This document shows, one piece after another, positions 20,576 to 32,866 of a stretch of 45,000 nucleotides of DNA. Source of the stretch: Stramonita haemastoma (Eukaryota; Mollusca; Gastropoda; Neogastropoda; Muricidae); the NCBI GenBank assembly GCA_030674155.1, contig CM060335.1, positions 37,734,567 to 37,779,566 of the forward strand, given 5' to 3'. How positions within the stretch are numbered: position 1 is the first letter of the stretch; each line of letters starts with the position of its first letter. The position numbers were made by a program, and so were the translations under genes. The notes beneath the pieces are model-generated. The model saw nothing but the letters and a program-made list of their open reading frames with translations. It was not told where the DNA came from and searched no databases.

Positions 20576-21966
20576 ATGGACTCTCATGCTACTGGACGAA
20601 GTGATGTTGCCAATGAGCAAAGCCGGTGGTCTAGCTGTGTGTTTTCCCCTAGTTTTTTCCCTGAAAGACAGTTTCAAGAGGTCCTTTACTTTTTTGTAGC
20701 ACATGACCTATATAATATAATTTCCTTGTAACATCCAGATAGCTATATAGATGTTTCAACAAACATGGTTCATCATATTTACGGAATGACATGATATTTG
20801 CTGGCTTTGTATAGGCAGCTGTATGCTTTGTATGCTTATGTTTTCCAGATAAAAAAAATACACATTCATTAGGATCAAGTTTAACCTTCTTGCATTAACT
20901 GCCTCTAGATTTCGCATTCCATCGCAAAATCAGGTCAGGCACACATGCTCACTCCCGCCTTTCCCTCCTTCTAAGTACATATCAGCAGCTATAATTACTT
21001 CCGGATTCACAGCAGGATCTGTGCCTCTAGCCCGATAGAGTCTCAGCATATGGCAGCAATTGGTGGAGGTCACTGCATGATGGAAAATGACTGTGTGTAG
21101 ATCCTGGCAAATCCTGGTTCAGGATTCATGGGAGAGAATGATTAATCCCAGTAAATCCCGGTTCAGGACTAAAAGGGTTAATATCATGCACTTTCATTGC
21201 GTGTAATGCTTGATATCTGTGCCCAGTTATGAGGGACAGCAACATTACAGTTCTCAAAGTCAACTGTTTGAGGTTCATATCAAGTATTTCTGGCCTCTCT
21301 AGCAAACAGTACATTCCATGTCTCATCGTACTTTGATTTACTGGGGTTTTTCAAATACCCGTTTTAACAATCTATAAATGTCAGGATCATAACTTATTGA
21401 GTGTGGACTGGTACTCTCTGGAAAAAAAAGTACTCAAAGCACCTCTGCATCATTCACCACACTATATCCTGTGCCTTCAGAGTACAGGAAAGTAAGAAAA
21501 TTTGCTATATTTACAGTGTCAGATGTATATTCATTCAGACAGTTGTTACTGGCATAGATTTTCCACTTATCACTGTAGTAATTATAATTATGCAACCCCA
21601 GTTGCTGGTCGTGGGAATTTCAATTTCAAACAAGGTCTGCTGCAGAATCTGTCAATCCTTTCCCTCAAAACCGTTTCCTGATATCCTGTATGCCTGAAGA
21701 TATAGGCTCCCCTTCTTTACAGGGAGATGTTTATTGCATAGATGGCTTGGAACCTCCCAATCAAGCTGTCTTTGCTCAGCTCTCCATTTCTCTGCTGCCG
21801 AGTGGTTTTCATAAGCAATCTGTAACTCCATGCATTAATACCAGTGAGAGACAATGTGGCACCTGATACAGAATCCAGAAAAAAAATACCTGGAAGCTGA
21901 ATGGAAGCTCAACCCTGCTTTGCTACATAAAGCGCTTTCACATCTGCACACCAAATGCTCTGAGGG
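20573..21966. other. Intronic sequence without firm features
   Basis: Mostly unique AT-rich DNA. An imperfect local duplication occurs near 21105-21180 (AATCCTGGTTCAGGATTCAT versus AATCCCGGTTCAGGACT). No exon with good splice sites was found. Confidence 0.5.
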
Positions 21967-22162
21967 TTATTTGCCTCTAGGATAAAGAAACAGTTTGCAT
22001 GATATATCAGTTACAGGCTTAACCCAGTAGCCTATGCAGTAGATGCCTTTTCCATTTCCTGGAAATTCAATGTGTTCTATGCAATTCCTCCTTTTGGTAT
22101 TATTCTGCAAGTTCTCAAAAAAGTACACCAAGAATAGGCCACAGGCGTATTCATTGTCCTGA
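21967..22162 (-). other. Short protein-like open frame, origin unknown
   Basis: Minus-strand frame reading EAQDNEYACGLFLVYFFENL, QNNTKRRNCIEHIEFPGNGK, GIYCIGYWVKPVTDISCKLF, LYPRGK and a stop. Its composition is even and protein-like. A TTTTAG lies just upstream, but that is also where the + strand RTE fragment begins. It may be a decayed mobile-element piece, a fragment of a host exon, or chance. I do not recognise it. Confidence 0.25.
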
Positions 22163-22878
22163 GCCTCTAAAACATACGGCATAGAAATCAGTGCAGAGAA
22201 GACCAGACTGATGACCAATAATGCCAAGGGCATCAGCACTGATATCAGGGTCAATCATCAGAAGCTGGAAATGGTGCAAAGCTTCAGGTACTTGGGGGCC
22301 ATTATATCAGACAAGGGGTTCAAGCCAGAGGTAGTATGCAGGATTGCACAAAAACAGCACTGTACAAACTGAACACCATGAGGAAAGATAAAAATATTTC
22401 ACTCAACTCCAAGATCAGACTAATGCATTCTCTGATCAATTCCATATTTATGTATGCCTGTGAATCATGGACCCTGACTGCTGCTTTGGGGAGAAGAGTA
22501 CAGGCGGTAGAAGTGAGATGCTTCCGGAGACTCCTTGGCATCTCCTACAGAGTCCACATAAGCAACTAAGACATGCTTAACAGAGTCCAAAAAAACATTG
22601 ATCCCTTTGAAAATCTTCTATCAATCGTATAGAAGCGTAAACTTAAATGGTACAGGCATGTCACAACATCAATTTAATGGACTTGAAAAAACAATACCAC
22701 AAGGCACTGTCCAAGGAGGAAGAAAGAGGCAGACCAAGGAAGAGATGGGAGGACAATATCAGCAAACGGACAGGCCTAAAACTCAACAAAATTTTGAGAA
22801 AGGCAGAAAAGAGAGAGGAATGGAGGGAACCGGGTGTCAAGTCTTCAGGGGTCCCATTTCAGTTGCCAGACTAAGGGG
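22163..22878 (+). mobile_element. RTE-like LINE 3' fragment, second subfamily
   Basis: Plus-strand frames contain YGIEISAEKTRLMTNNAKGI, MVQSFRYLGAIISDKGFKPE, LMHSLINSIFMYACESWTLT, VRCFRRLLGISYRVHISN and RPRKRWEDNI, ending about FQLPD. This is the RTE C-terminal region with 5' truncation, at least two frameshifts and stops. It runs directly into the GATA/GACA tract. Relatives are at 39375-39745 and 31275-31380. Confidence 0.8.
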
Positions 22879-23092
<214 letters not shown>

Positions 23093-23739
23093 TTTTGGAT
23101 GTTATTCAGTCAGATCATTCTTCTTTTAGCAAGGCCTATTCTTGTATTTATGCCATTAGTTCATGATCTGTTATTTGTTTTTTTTTTAATTGAACTCATC
23201 TATATTTACAGTCTTTTTTTCTAAAGAAGCTTTACCAATTTTTATTTCATGCTATGTTTGGCAATTGGTTCTAGAAACATGCAACACATTTGTCTTTTTG
23301 GCCTTGAGCTTGAGACCCGCTCTCCTTGTAGTCTTGTGTTGTCAGTGTAGTGCAGATTTGTTATGTTTCTGTTACCTATTTTGAGGCCCATGTGATCATC
23401 AGTTCAAAAAGCGTGAAAAAACAAAGGGGGAAATTGTATCTAGCACAGTAAATATATTTTCCCGAAAGAATATTCTGTTAACATGTTTAAAGACAAAGCC
23501 TTTTCCATTCAGTTCTTTCGTAAGCATTGTGCAGTTATCCATAAACTAAAATGTTAAATACGAGAGGCCAGGGCATGGAATGGTCACCTCAACAGAGCAC
23601 AGAGCTCAATAAAAACTCAAATATTTCTACCTTACACCTGTACAGCTACAAAACTAGGAACAGAAATCAGCATACGAAAAGACAGCTGCAACCATGTGCA
23701 GAAAATGGTATACAGAAATCTTTGAGTTTTGTGTCCCAG
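23093..23739. other. Intronic AT-rich sequence
   Basis: No supported gene or repeat. Short open frames here lack splice sites and protein-like composition. Confidence 0.5.
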
Positions 23740-23753
23740 AATGATAAGTATAA

Positions 23754-24054
23754 AAAAAAAACAGATAAAAAGGTTAAGGTGTCCCACAACCTATGTGGTT
23801 GTAGGGAAGCGAGGCATCAGAGACCTCAGCTTCTTTAGGGGCTAGCAAATTGAGGGTGGCATTCATCTCCTCCCTTGCTGCTTTACCTTTCCTGACAATA
23901 AAGAGGGCCGGTACCCATTTACAACAGGGTGAACTGGGGGACTATACTGAAGCCAGGGTGCGCAGTCACCCATTTACTTGGTAACCATGGTCGATGCTGC
24001 TTAACTTTGGCTCGGGGAAAGTGAGTGCTCTGATCACTGAGCTATCATGTCCCC
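23754..24054 (-). mobile_element. tRNA-derived SINE, family B, copy 2
   Basis: The head at 24054 reads, on the minus strand, GGACATGATAGCTCAGTGAT then CAGAGCACTCAC, a good tRNA A-box region. The body shares the GGTAAAGCAGCAAGGGAGG and AAGAAGCTGAGGTCTCTGAT blocks of the family. Target-site duplication: AATGATAAGTATAA at 23740-23753 and AATGAGAAGTATAA at 24055-24068, one mismatch. This is the most complete copy of the family here. Confidence 0.85.
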
Positions 24055-24350
24055 AATGAGAAGTATAACCTTCCATTTCCTTTACCCAAGCTGAAAAGTG
24101 CCCTGCAGTCATGTGGCGAGACCTCAGCAGGCCCTGACAAGATCCATTACGGTCTTATAAAGCATCTCTGAGACATTTGCCTGCATACCCTCTTGAAGGT
24201 CTACAATCACATCTGGGTGGTTGGGATTTTCCCTCTGTCATGGCATATGGCCAATATCATCCCTGTCCCTAAACCTGTTAAGGACCTTAGAGACCCCGGC
24301 AGTTACAGGTAGACCTATAGAACTTTCCAGCTGTGTCTGCAAATTAGTGG
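24055..24350 (+). mobile_element. Jockey-like LINE RT fragment
   Basis: Plus-strand frame contains KLKSALQSCGETSAGPDKIH, YGLIKHL, a stop, then LHTLLKVYNHIWVVGIFPLS, WHMANIIPVPKPVKDLRDPG and SYR. This is the N-terminal RT region (SGPDxIHYxxIKHL, IPIPKPGKDxxDPxSYRPI) of a Jockey-type element. Only about 100 codons remain, with stops. Confidence 0.75.
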
Positions 24351-24904
24351 ACAGTGGCACTTATGATGATCCTGTTTTAGGGGTGTTTTTCATTCCTTTA
24401 CAAGAACTCTGAGGTTCACCAATGCTGAGATTTTGCATGAGTGACCATGTGTGCCCACCATAAAGGTAGCCCCATTCCGACTTTAAGAAATGGTCATGTA
24501 TAAAATTAGTATAAAAAATTTAAAGTGAAAAATGTCTTGAGCATGGAAGCTTCAGGGTTTGCGATAACCCGGTAATTGTCGGTATTTTATCGATTGTAAA
24601 CAGGGAATACCGAAAATTTTCGAAGCAGCCAGTACCCTGTACCGATTCTGTTTGCCTGTGACTGATTAGATTTCCATCTCAAAAATAAAAGTCTGAATTG
24701 ACATTTTCTGACAGTCTGCCATGCGCCTGTACTGTGCTTAGGCACCTACCCCTTTCCACCCCTTCCAACAAACATCTTTGGCGCCAGCCTCATTATTAGC
24801 CTAGCACGCAGAACAGCAAGCTTTACTGTGAAAGAATAGAGCTTCGAGCTTTTCTCAGCATGACAGTGACTTCTATTGACGATGAGTAAATGGGGCCTAG
24901 ATTT

Positions 24905-25060
24905 ATTTATTCTTTATTCTTTTAATCTTTAATATCGAGGATAATGGAATAAGCACTCCTGTGCTTTTTTACATCCAGTCCCCGTGTGTATGCAGTTTTG
25001 TAAATGTCATCAGTTCCCATCCCACACGATGGCTTACTCTTACAAAAAGCCAAAAGCGGA
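24905..25060 (-). mobile_element. SINE family A, 3' part
   Basis: Minus strand carries TTTTTGTAAGAGTAAGCCAT, GATGACATTTACAAAACTGC, GGGGACTGGATGTAAAAAAG and GTGCTTATTCCATTATCCTC, matching the 3' half of 6504-6855. The tRNA head is absent. Confidence 0.75.
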
Positions 25061-25577
25061 GGGTCTATGACTATGAATTTGCGCGTTGCTTTGAGAGAGG
25101 AGTCGAAAACTAAATCTAAATTAAATGACAGATCTAGATGAGCCCTAAGCATAGAAACAAGAAAGAAGAAGAATATAAGTCACACGAATATGTCATGCAA
25201 AATAACAGACTGACACAGACAGTGACACAGGCGCTAGAAAAATAATCTTATTTCCTGCGTGGCTTCGTGCCCAAGAAGCGAGTGGCAGCAGCGCAGCAGT
25301 CAAAGTCTGAGAGAATTGCGTTCAATTTAGATTTAGTTTTGCTGCCGAACAATCCCCCCACCCCCCACCCCCTTCCCCACCCCCTCACTGAATAGTTTTG
25401 TTTTGTTCACAGTACGTGCTGGATTTTATTTTCTGGGGACCGATTCTGGGGGAGTTGGTCAAGATATCTCTGAAATGGCAACTTCAAGTACCGGTTTTAA
25501 AAAATCCTAGCGCGAACCCTGAGCTTAAGAAGAAAAGGGTATTTGCCCCTGATTGTTTTTTTTTTTACGAATTCCAT

Positions 25578-25765
25578 TTGTTTCAGTGCAGTCCCCATGT
25601 TTAGTCAGCTGTAGATGGGTACCTGTCCTCCTTAGGGTCAGGGAAGGTAAAGCAGCAAGGGAGAGGAGATGGGTGTCTCCCTTAATATGATGGCCCTTGG
25701 AGAAGCTGAGGTCTTTGATCCCTTGCTCCCCTATGACCACATAGGTTATGGGACAATTTTACCTT
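25578..25765 (+). mobile_element. SINE family B, copy 3, 5'-truncated
   Basis: Body of family B (CAGTGCAGTCCCCATG, GGTCAGGGAAGGTAAAGCAG, GAGAAGCTGAGGTC, CCCTATGACCACATAGGTTA). No tRNA-like head. It ends about 50 bases before the next ZU5-gene exon, so the SINE sits in the acceptor-proximal intron. Confidence 0.75.
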
Positions 25766-25817
25766 TCTTTATATTTGTTGTGTATATCTGTGAATGTGAT
25801 TTTGTCTGTGTTGTCAG

Positions 25818-26027
25818 GCAATTGACTTTCCCCTACATTGCAAGAGGTGTGTCAAAAAGGGCAGGATCTCACCCATTTCAAATGACTGGTGTGTGAGACC
25901 AAGTGATAGCATCTCCATGTCACCGGACCTTGTGTTTGCTGTGAATGTGGCACATGTGGCAGCAAACCAACTTCCATCGTGGAGGGATATAGACCAGAAA
26001 GAAAAGATCACTTCAATTTTCTTCAAG
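25818..26027 (+). CDS. ZU5-domain protein, UPA-like exon 2
   Basis: 70 codons between GTCAG (acceptor, 25817) and AAG/GTAAAT: AIDFPLHCKRCVKKGRISPI, SNDWCVRPSDSISMSPDLVF, AVNVAHVAANQLPSWRDIDQ, KEKITSIFFK. Phase 0 on both sides, so it joins the neighbouring exons without a frame change. Position and strand-rich pattern suggest the end of the UPA region. Two cysteines form CKRC. Without homologues the domain end is uncertain. Confidence 0.8.
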
Positions 26028-26291
26028 GTAAATAGCGACTGTAAAACAATTTATGTTGATAATGAGTTGTTTGGTGGCATACCTAACGTTTGGTTTGTGT
26101 TTTTCCTTTTCCTAAAATAAAATTGAAGAGCCTCACCCTAGTAACACTTGAGGTTCCAGCATTTAGGAGCTTTCTGCCTTATGAAAGTTAGGGCCATGAT
26201 GCAGTCTCAATTTATTATCATTATGAAGGCAGTGATCATCACTTACAATATCAATGAAGCATTTACTTTAAACTCAGAACAGTAATTTTAG

Positions 26292-26295
<4 letters not shown>
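26028..26295 (+). other. Intron of the ZU5 gene
   Basis: Starts GTAAAT. AT-rich sequence up to the 3' end of LINE copy 2, which occupies most of this intron (26028-29556). Confidence 0.6.
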
Positions 26296-26362
<67 letters not shown>

Positions 26363-26469
26363 ATGGAATTTATATAGAGCTATATCTTGTAAAAACAAAT
26401 CAAAGCGCTTGCAGTCGACCCTCACAACAAACAACCAATGACAATAAATAATTCTAGCAAAATCGAAAG

Positions 26470-26494
26470 CACACACGCGCACGCGCGCGCGCAC

Positions 26495-26562
<68 letters not shown>
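26470..26562. repeat. (CA)n microsatellite in the LINE 3' UTR
   Basis: About 45 CA units with GC-rich starts (CACGCGCACGCGCGCG). It is positionally equivalent to 667-756 in copy 1. Confidence 0.95.
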
Positions 26563-26564
<2 letters not shown>

Positions 26565-26654
26565 CTAAAGAGGTTATACATTTTGACAGGGTGAATGGAA
26601 TTTCAAATGTTGGAGGCAGGGACAAATAGGAGATGAAAACAGAAGGTGAAAATC

Positions 26655-29361
26655 TTAGGTTTGAAACAAGTGTGTCTTGAGGTTGGATTTAAAAGTGTCA
26701 TATGTTGGCTTTTGCCAAAGGGATAGAGGGAGGTCATTCCAGATTGATGGACCAGAAATAGAGAAAGAGCGGCGGCCAACGGTAGATAGGTTGAATCTCG
26801 GAATTTTTAAGGATAAGGTATCTGCAGCCGAGCGGAGGAACGAGAAGGTGTGTACACGTGAAGACATTCACAGAGGTAGGAGGGTGCTGTTTTGTGGAGA
26901 CATTTATAACAGAGAGTACTGATCTTGTAGTTTACTCTCCGTGGCACAGGCAGCCAGTGGAGAGATTGCAAGAGAGGAGTAATGTGTTAAGATTTTTTCT
27001 TTCTGAGGACCAGTCGAGCTGCAGAGTTTTGTATACGTTAGAGAGAGTGGATAGATGATGCTGGCAGACCAGCCAAAAGAGAATTGCAATAGTCCAGATG
27101 TGAAAGAATAAGATAAATGACTAGTTTGGATGTTGCATCAGTGGACAGTACTTTCAAATTTTGAATACGACATAGTTGATAGTAGCATGACTGACAGGTC
27201 TGGGTGATGAATTTTTGCATGGAGAGTGTGTTGTCAATAACGACTCCTAGATACTTTACAGCACTGGATAGAGGGACTGACGTATTGCCGAATTCTATTG
27301 AAGTTGTTGTGATAAAAGACAGTTTGTGTTTGGTCCCTACAAGCATGGCTTTGGTTTTATCTGCGTTTAATTGTAATTCGTTCTGTATCATCCAGTTTTG
27401 GATATCTTGAAGGCAGTAGGACATATTTGTCTAGAGAGAAGGCAGAGTTTCAGGTGTATCACTGCTTAGAATCTGAGAGTCGTCTGCATAAAAGTGATGG
27501 TTGATCTGATGACGGTTAATAACATGTGACAGGGGAGCAGTGTAGAGAGTAAAGAGAACAGGGCCTAGAACAGATCCTTGAGGGACTCCACATTCTAGTT
27601 TGGTTGGTGTGGAATGAATCTTGTTTACTGCCACAGTTTGGAATCGGTTTGTCAGGTACAAACTAAACCAGGTGAGGGCAGTGCCTTTAATACCAAAAGT
27701 GTTTTGGAGATGGGAGAGAAGAATTGAATGGTCTATAGTGTCAAATGCTGCAGATAAGTCGAGAAGAGTGAGGAAGGAGATTTTCCCTGAGTCAGAAGCA
27801 TGTAGAAGCGAGTTTAAGGTGTGCACTAGGGTGGTTTCGGTGCTGTGGTTGATGCGGTAGGCAGACTGGAACGGGGGGAGAGACTATTGGAATGGAGATG
27901 GCTGTTGAGTTGTTACAGAACAACTTTTTCAAGGACTTTGGAGATAAAAGGCTGGTTGGAAACAGGTCTATAGTTCTTCAGAGTGTTAGGGTCGAGGTCG
28001 TGCTTTTTGAATAGGGGTGTAACTATTGCAGTTTTGAGAGCTGGTGGAAAAATCCCTGAAAGAAGAGATGAGTTTACAATTTTCATGATGGTGGGTATAA
28101 GCTGTGGAAGGCACTGAGTGAAAAGAGAAGCAGGTATTGGATCAAGATCGCATGATTTTATCATCATTTCTTTCATGATTGTTATGATTTCACTCTCGCT
28201 TGCTGGGTGAAGGGAAAGGAGAGGAGTGCCAGCGAATTGGGGATCAGGAGGGGCAGGTTGGAAAGAAGACTGATCCAATCTGGAACGAATGTTGCAGACT
28301 TTGTCAGAGAAGAAGGAAGAAAAAAATAGCAGGAAGTTCAGAATTGCTGTAGGTGGTAGGCAGAGGACTTGCCTTATCAGATCCAAGAAGAGTTGAGGTG
28401 AGGGGAAAAAAAAGAGATTTCATTGATGTAGCATTGAGAACTTGAGCAGAATAGAAATTTGTCTTTGCTGAATGGATTAAGGATTTGACTTTGTTGGTTT
28501 GTTTTCATAAAAGCTGTCTGTTAATTTCAGTTTTTATTTTGCGCCACTGCCACTCTAGCTGTTGGCGTTTGTGCTTTGCAACCAAAATTTCGTGAGTGTA
28601 CCATGGGGCACAGGCTCTATCGTGCAGGAAGAGGTCCGAAGAAGGTGCATGCTCATCGAGCAGTTGACTGAGAACATTACTGTAGTGTGTAGAAGGGTCA
28701 GTGTTATCAGGAGTTTGTGATAGGCGTTCAGCAGCTTGGGAAGAAAAGATTTGAATATTGATGGCCTTGAGGTTGCGACGGGTAACGTGCTTTTTCTTTC
28801 TGATAGGCTTTGCGATGTTGAGAAAGAAAAGGATAGCAGAATGATCAGAAAGCAGTTCATTAGTGACAGATACGGATGTGATGAGATTTAGTGAGGCATC
28901 AGTGATGAGCCAGTCTAAGATGTGGCCTGATCTATGTGTTGGTTCATTTACTAGCTGGGAAAGAGAGTGGTTAGACAAGGAAAGAGAAAGACGTTTGACA
29001 TCGGGAGAAGACTGGTTGTCAAAGTGGAAGTTGAAGTCACCGAGAATGATAAGTTTCTTAGGAGACAAGCTGTAGTGATCAAGGAGGGACTGAAACTCTT
29101 GGTGGAAAACTAAAGATGTTAGGTTGTTTTAACGGCTAGGAGGCGGACGGTACAGACAGCAGAAAGTAATAGAATGGCCTGGTAAGTTGAGGTTGAGTTC
29201 AGAGACTTCAAAAGATTGAGGTGAGAAAGGGAGAGAGTTGCAGGAAGAAAGAGCTGGATGCAGTGTGTCTTTGTAGATGACAGCAATGCCCCCTCCACGG
29301 GAGAGTCGGGGAAAAGAAAGAATCGTGTAGCCAGGTGGTGTCAGCTGTTCAATTATTGGTT
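26655..29361 (-). pseudogene. L2/CR1-like ORF2 (endonuclease + RT), disrupted
   Basis: Endonuclease pieces (29361-28505) show GGGIAVIYKDTLHPALSSC, LIILGDFNFHFD, ILDWLITDASLN and an intact LLSDHSAILFF. RT pieces (28386-27431) show SEIITIMKEMMIKSCDLDPI, NYRPVSNQPFISKVLEKVVL, LLDLSAAFDTIDHSILLSHL, GVPQGSVLGPVLFTLYTAPL and the intact catalytic FYADDSQIL. The C-terminus (27424-26655) has KYLGVVIDNTLSMQKFI, CNSLLAGLPASSI and SISGPSIWNDLPLSLWQKPT, ending at a stop. Frames change near 28500, 27900, 27430 and 27040, with truncation at the 5' side. Catalytic residues of both enzymes survive, which indicates a fairly young but inactive copy. Confidence 0.85.
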
Positions 29362-29427
29362 CATGACCGATCATATTGGTTAAAAGTAAACATGGTATTG
29401 TACAGAAGGAAAGAGAGACTCTGTGTT

Positions 29428-29509
<82 letters not shown>

Positions 29510-29526
29510 TGTGTGTGTGTGTGTGT
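29428..29526. repeat. (GT)n/(GTGC)n microsatellite
   Basis: GT repeats with an inner GTGC block. It ends only about 30 bases before the exon at 29557, near the acceptor. Confidence 0.95.
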
Positions 29527-29556
29527 AAAACGTTGGCAATTTTAAAACTATTTCAG

Positions 29557-29690
29557 ATGCCAGATACAATGCAGTTGAACACTCACAGAAGGCATTGGAC
29601 ACTTCAACTCAAGGCACTAAGCACAGAGAAGCTGAAAGCTATAGCTCAAAGCTTAGGTGTTCAGCATTGTGTGCCTGGTAACAAGATCAG
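29557..29690 (+). CDS. ZU5-domain protein, helical exon
   Basis: 134 bases between TATTTCAG and CAG/GTAAGC. Phase 0 in, phase 2 out: MPDTMQLNTHRRHWTLQLKA, LSTEKLKAIAQSLGVQHCVP, GNKI plus two bases. The two leftover bases combine with the first base of the next exon to give Arg, continuing RENAETHFRRQLIQTI. Together the two pieces predict three or more amphipathic helices (LKALSTEKLKAIAQSLGV). This position, after ZU5-UPA, is where death domains lie in UNC5 and PIDD, but I cannot confirm a death fold: the usual W and spacing are not clear. Confidence 0.8.
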
Positions 29691-30187
29691 GTAAGCCATT
29701 TTTCGGTATTGTCATTTTCTACCTCATTACCTACACATGATTTATTTTCTATATTCTAAGCATTACTTTTATAGATGGTGAAGTTAGTTTCTTGAGAAAA
29801 CAACTTATATAGGTCAATGGTTTATAGGTGTTTTATAACTCAAATAAACATTATCATAAGGTAAAAGTCTTACCTTTGTCATATCCAGCAGATTTGCAAG
29901 CTAAACAGCTCGTAGGTCAGTGATGTGGTTGCCAAAATCACTTTTAGAGTAGGTCAGTGAGCCCTGTAGGAGCAGGTGTCACAATTTAAAACCAGGTTTG
30001 GTTACTGGTGTTGTATCTAGGCATCATCTCGGAATGCAGTTACTTTAAAAATGAAGGGCAGTGACTTGTTTCATATGCCAATTCTCACTATTGATGAAAC
30101 TCAGAGCTCTAGCCAAGGAACAGGAAAACATTATTTATTGAGGCATGTTTTCCCCACTGGCACATAATCATTCCATATCCAAAAGAT
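29691..30187 (+). other. Intron of the ZU5 gene
   Basis: Starts GTAAGC. Unique AT-rich sequence with no recognised element. Confidence 0.55.
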
Positions 30188-30512
<325 letters not shown>

Positions 30513-30517
<5 letters not shown>

Positions 30518-31274
30518 GCCTGCCTTGGTTTGAGTGTGAGATGGTGAGATGCATGACCCAGGCGTGGAAGGCTGTCTGTATTCAGTTTTATTGCTGCTTT
30601 GATTTTCTCTTACGTGTTTGGACCAGTGTTGCTTTTGACCTGTGTATTGTCTGCATGCTTGATGTCTGACAAGGCCATTGCAGCTTTGTTAGCGTTTTTT
30701 GGACATGAGAGCTTGTGATGTCAGATTTTCAAGTGTCTGCTGGCAGGTTGTTCAAGGTATTAGGGATGACACGAATGTATATAATGCTTCATTACTTTCT
30801 GGTAGATTGTGTTTGTCAAGGAACTCTTTTTTACCCCTCAGAATGGCCATTTTGAAAATGCTTGTTTTATTTTCTGAGCTAATGAGGAGGAGACTCAGGG
30901 TACCATCTCCTCACAATCTTTAAGATGGCTATCTGTTTCGTAAATCAAATCTTCATCTAAGCTGGCTGCCAAGAGTGTATCATCCTTTTCTTCCCCTTTA
31001 GAATCTGATTCCAAGTCACACATTGTAAGCTTTCTTTCTGTGTTCTGATTCCTCTTTGCCTGTCACTTCCTCATCCCAGCTAGTAGTGTTGGAAAAATGC
31101 ACCCTTTCATTTTGCTTTTCTTATCTCATTCCTCGGCTAGAGATCCGAGATTTATTGATGGTAATGTTTTGTGTATGCGACCATTTTTAAGGTTCACATT
31201 CAACACGGGGATTGTGTGTAAACACAGCACCTATGTGTATGCATTTTTCAAATTGCTGTCAGACCTTCCCACCC
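30513..31274 (+). other. Intronic sequence without recognised features
   Basis: No exon-like open frame with matching phase and splice sites was found between 29690 and 31669. Confidence 0.5.
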
Positions 31275-31380
31275 ACAAGACTTGACAACCAGTTCCCTCC
31301 ATTCCTCTCCATTCCTGTCTCTGTTCTGCCTTTCTGAATATTTTGTTGAGTTCTAGGCCTGTCCAATCGATGATGTTGAT
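31275..31380 (-). mobile_element. Short RTE-like 3' fragment, second subfamily
   Basis: On the + strand TTGACAACCAGTTCCCTCCA, TTCTGCCTTTCTGAATATTT, GAGTTCTAGGCCTGTCCAAT matches 39410-39490 and, in reverse, the end of 22163-22878. A piece of the same 3' end (CAGATGACCGTAGGGCATCC) lies separately at 31470-31505. Confidence 0.6.
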
Positions 31381-31668
31381 TTACGAATATGCCATTTAAA
31401 GGTTATATCAAGAAACATACAGTAGCTGGTGCTCTACAGGTTTATTATCTCTATCTCCATCTATCCCTTAGTCAGATGACCGTAGGGCATCCCTGAAGAG
31501 GTTCAATACAAAAATGATTTTCATCAAAGCGTTACAACTTCCTGTTCAAAGAAACAACCGTAAACAAAGTTGACGAAACATTTTATATTAGTTTTTATCA
31601 TTTTCCATTGATGCGTGTCTATCATTCATCATTTAGAGACAGATGATGATGGCAATGCTATGTTTCAG

Positions 31669-32308
31669 GGAAAATGCTGAAACGCATTTCAGACGACAGC
31701 TCATACAGACGATTATCAGTGAAGGATCCACCCAATTCATCCAAGTCTTGGCAGATCTCCTCCCTCAAACGTCGCTGCATCAGAATGGTGAAGAACCTCA
31801 GGCGGCCAACAGTCCTCCACAATTCAATACTTCTTCACCACTTGGACAGTCTTCCATGAATGGGCATGAGGGATCACCTGAGGAGACCACACTTAAAGTC
31901 CCTGACACTCAGAATATACCGTCCTCATTCAGAGGAATTCAGGAGACTCGGAATGACCAGTACATGTCTGACAACCTGACCACAAACGATTCTGCGGTTT
32001 GCTATAACGATCACACAAAGCCCAGCCTGTCATCTAGCGTGTCATCAACGTACCCTCCTGTACATGATGAACACGTAACGAATTCCTGCCATGAAGGACA
32101 TGTTTCAGGTGAAACATCATTCATGCACAAGGCAGAGAAAATACTGAATGGAGCCCCACATCTTTCTCACAACACTGTATCAACACTCTCACTGCCTGAA
32201 ATCAGTATCAGGCAAGGTTACATAAGCAAAACGACCATTTGGGGTTCCGATGATGAAGACACAACCAAAGACGGCATGGAAGAATATTTTGAAGCACGGG
32301 GAAAATGA
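31669..32308 (+). CDS. ZU5-domain protein, terminal exon
   Basis: Begins after ATGTTTCAG (31660-31668). Its first base completes an Arg codon. It is open for 212 codons after that and ends at TGA (32306-32308). The first 35 residues (ENAETHFRRQLIQTIISEGS, TQFIQVLADLLPQT) finish the helical segment begun in the previous exon. The rest is a polar, Ser/Thr/Asn/His-rich tail (NSPPQFNTSSPLGQSSMNGH, SLSSSVSSTYPPVHDEHVTN) ending acidic (GSDDEDTTKDGMEEYFEARG K), probably disordered and suited to phosphorylation or partner binding. The tail has no recognisable domain. Exon phases across 19687-32308 are mutually consistent, which is the main support for this being one gene. Confidence 0.85.
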
Positions 32309-32639
32309 ACAAAGCTCTGACAGACATTTCAACAACAAGAAAGAAATAGCTTCATGACAGTCAAATAGTTAGCCATAGAATCAGGTTATTCCATCAGGAA
32401 AAACACAAACCTATGCACAGTTAGGACAGCTTATGAACTGTCTGCTTATTATCAGCTGGTTGACTGGATGGATGAGATGACAGAGGGTGAGAAGGAGCAC
32501 TGGACTCCTGGAACAGTCTTTTTATAGGGTGTGTATAATATGGACATAATCAGTAATTCTGTGATTGTCTGTGTGTGTGTGCACGTTAGAATTTGTTAAA
32601 ATTATTTTTTGTTGTTGGTTGCTTCTGTCTTGTATAGGT

Positions 32640-32757
32640 CGAATGCAAAGCGCTTTGATTTGCTTTTTGCAAGATATATCGCTATATAAATTCCATGTGT
32701 AGTTGTTGCTGTTGCTGTTGCTGTTGCTGTTGTTGTTGTTGTTGTTATTGTTGTTGG

Positions 32758-32791
<34 letters not shown>

Positions 32792-32792
32792 A

Positions 32793-32865
<73 letters not shown>
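32640..32865 (+). mobile_element. L2/CR1-like LINE 3' end with (GTT)n/(ATT)n tail
   Basis: GCAAAGCGCTTTGATTTGCT, GCTATATAAATTCCATGTG followed by GTT and then ATT repeats (32702-32865). This is the sense-strand version of the LINE 3' ends at 555-605 and 26360-26415. Only about 60 bases of element precede the tail, so it is a severely 5'-truncated insertion, in the presumed 3' UTR of the ZU5 gene. Confidence 0.75.

Positions 32866-32866
<1 letters not shown>

Larger units (their letters stand above)
26296..29361 (-). mobile_element. L2/CR1-like LINE copy 2
   Basis: About 3.1 kb, minus strand, inside a ZU5-gene intron. It has a TAA tail (26296-26361), a 3' UTR with (CA)n, C-terminal region, RT and most of the endonuclease, in that order from left to right. 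It is more intact than copy 1 and aligns to it throughout. Similarity to copy 1 ends at GGTCATGAACC on the sense strand, so both lack the start of the endonuclease and any ORF1. Confidence 0.85.

Noticed and set aside
27204..27410. Plus-strand gene in the LINE copy 2 region
   Set aside because: Shadow of the minus-strand LINE C-terminal region.
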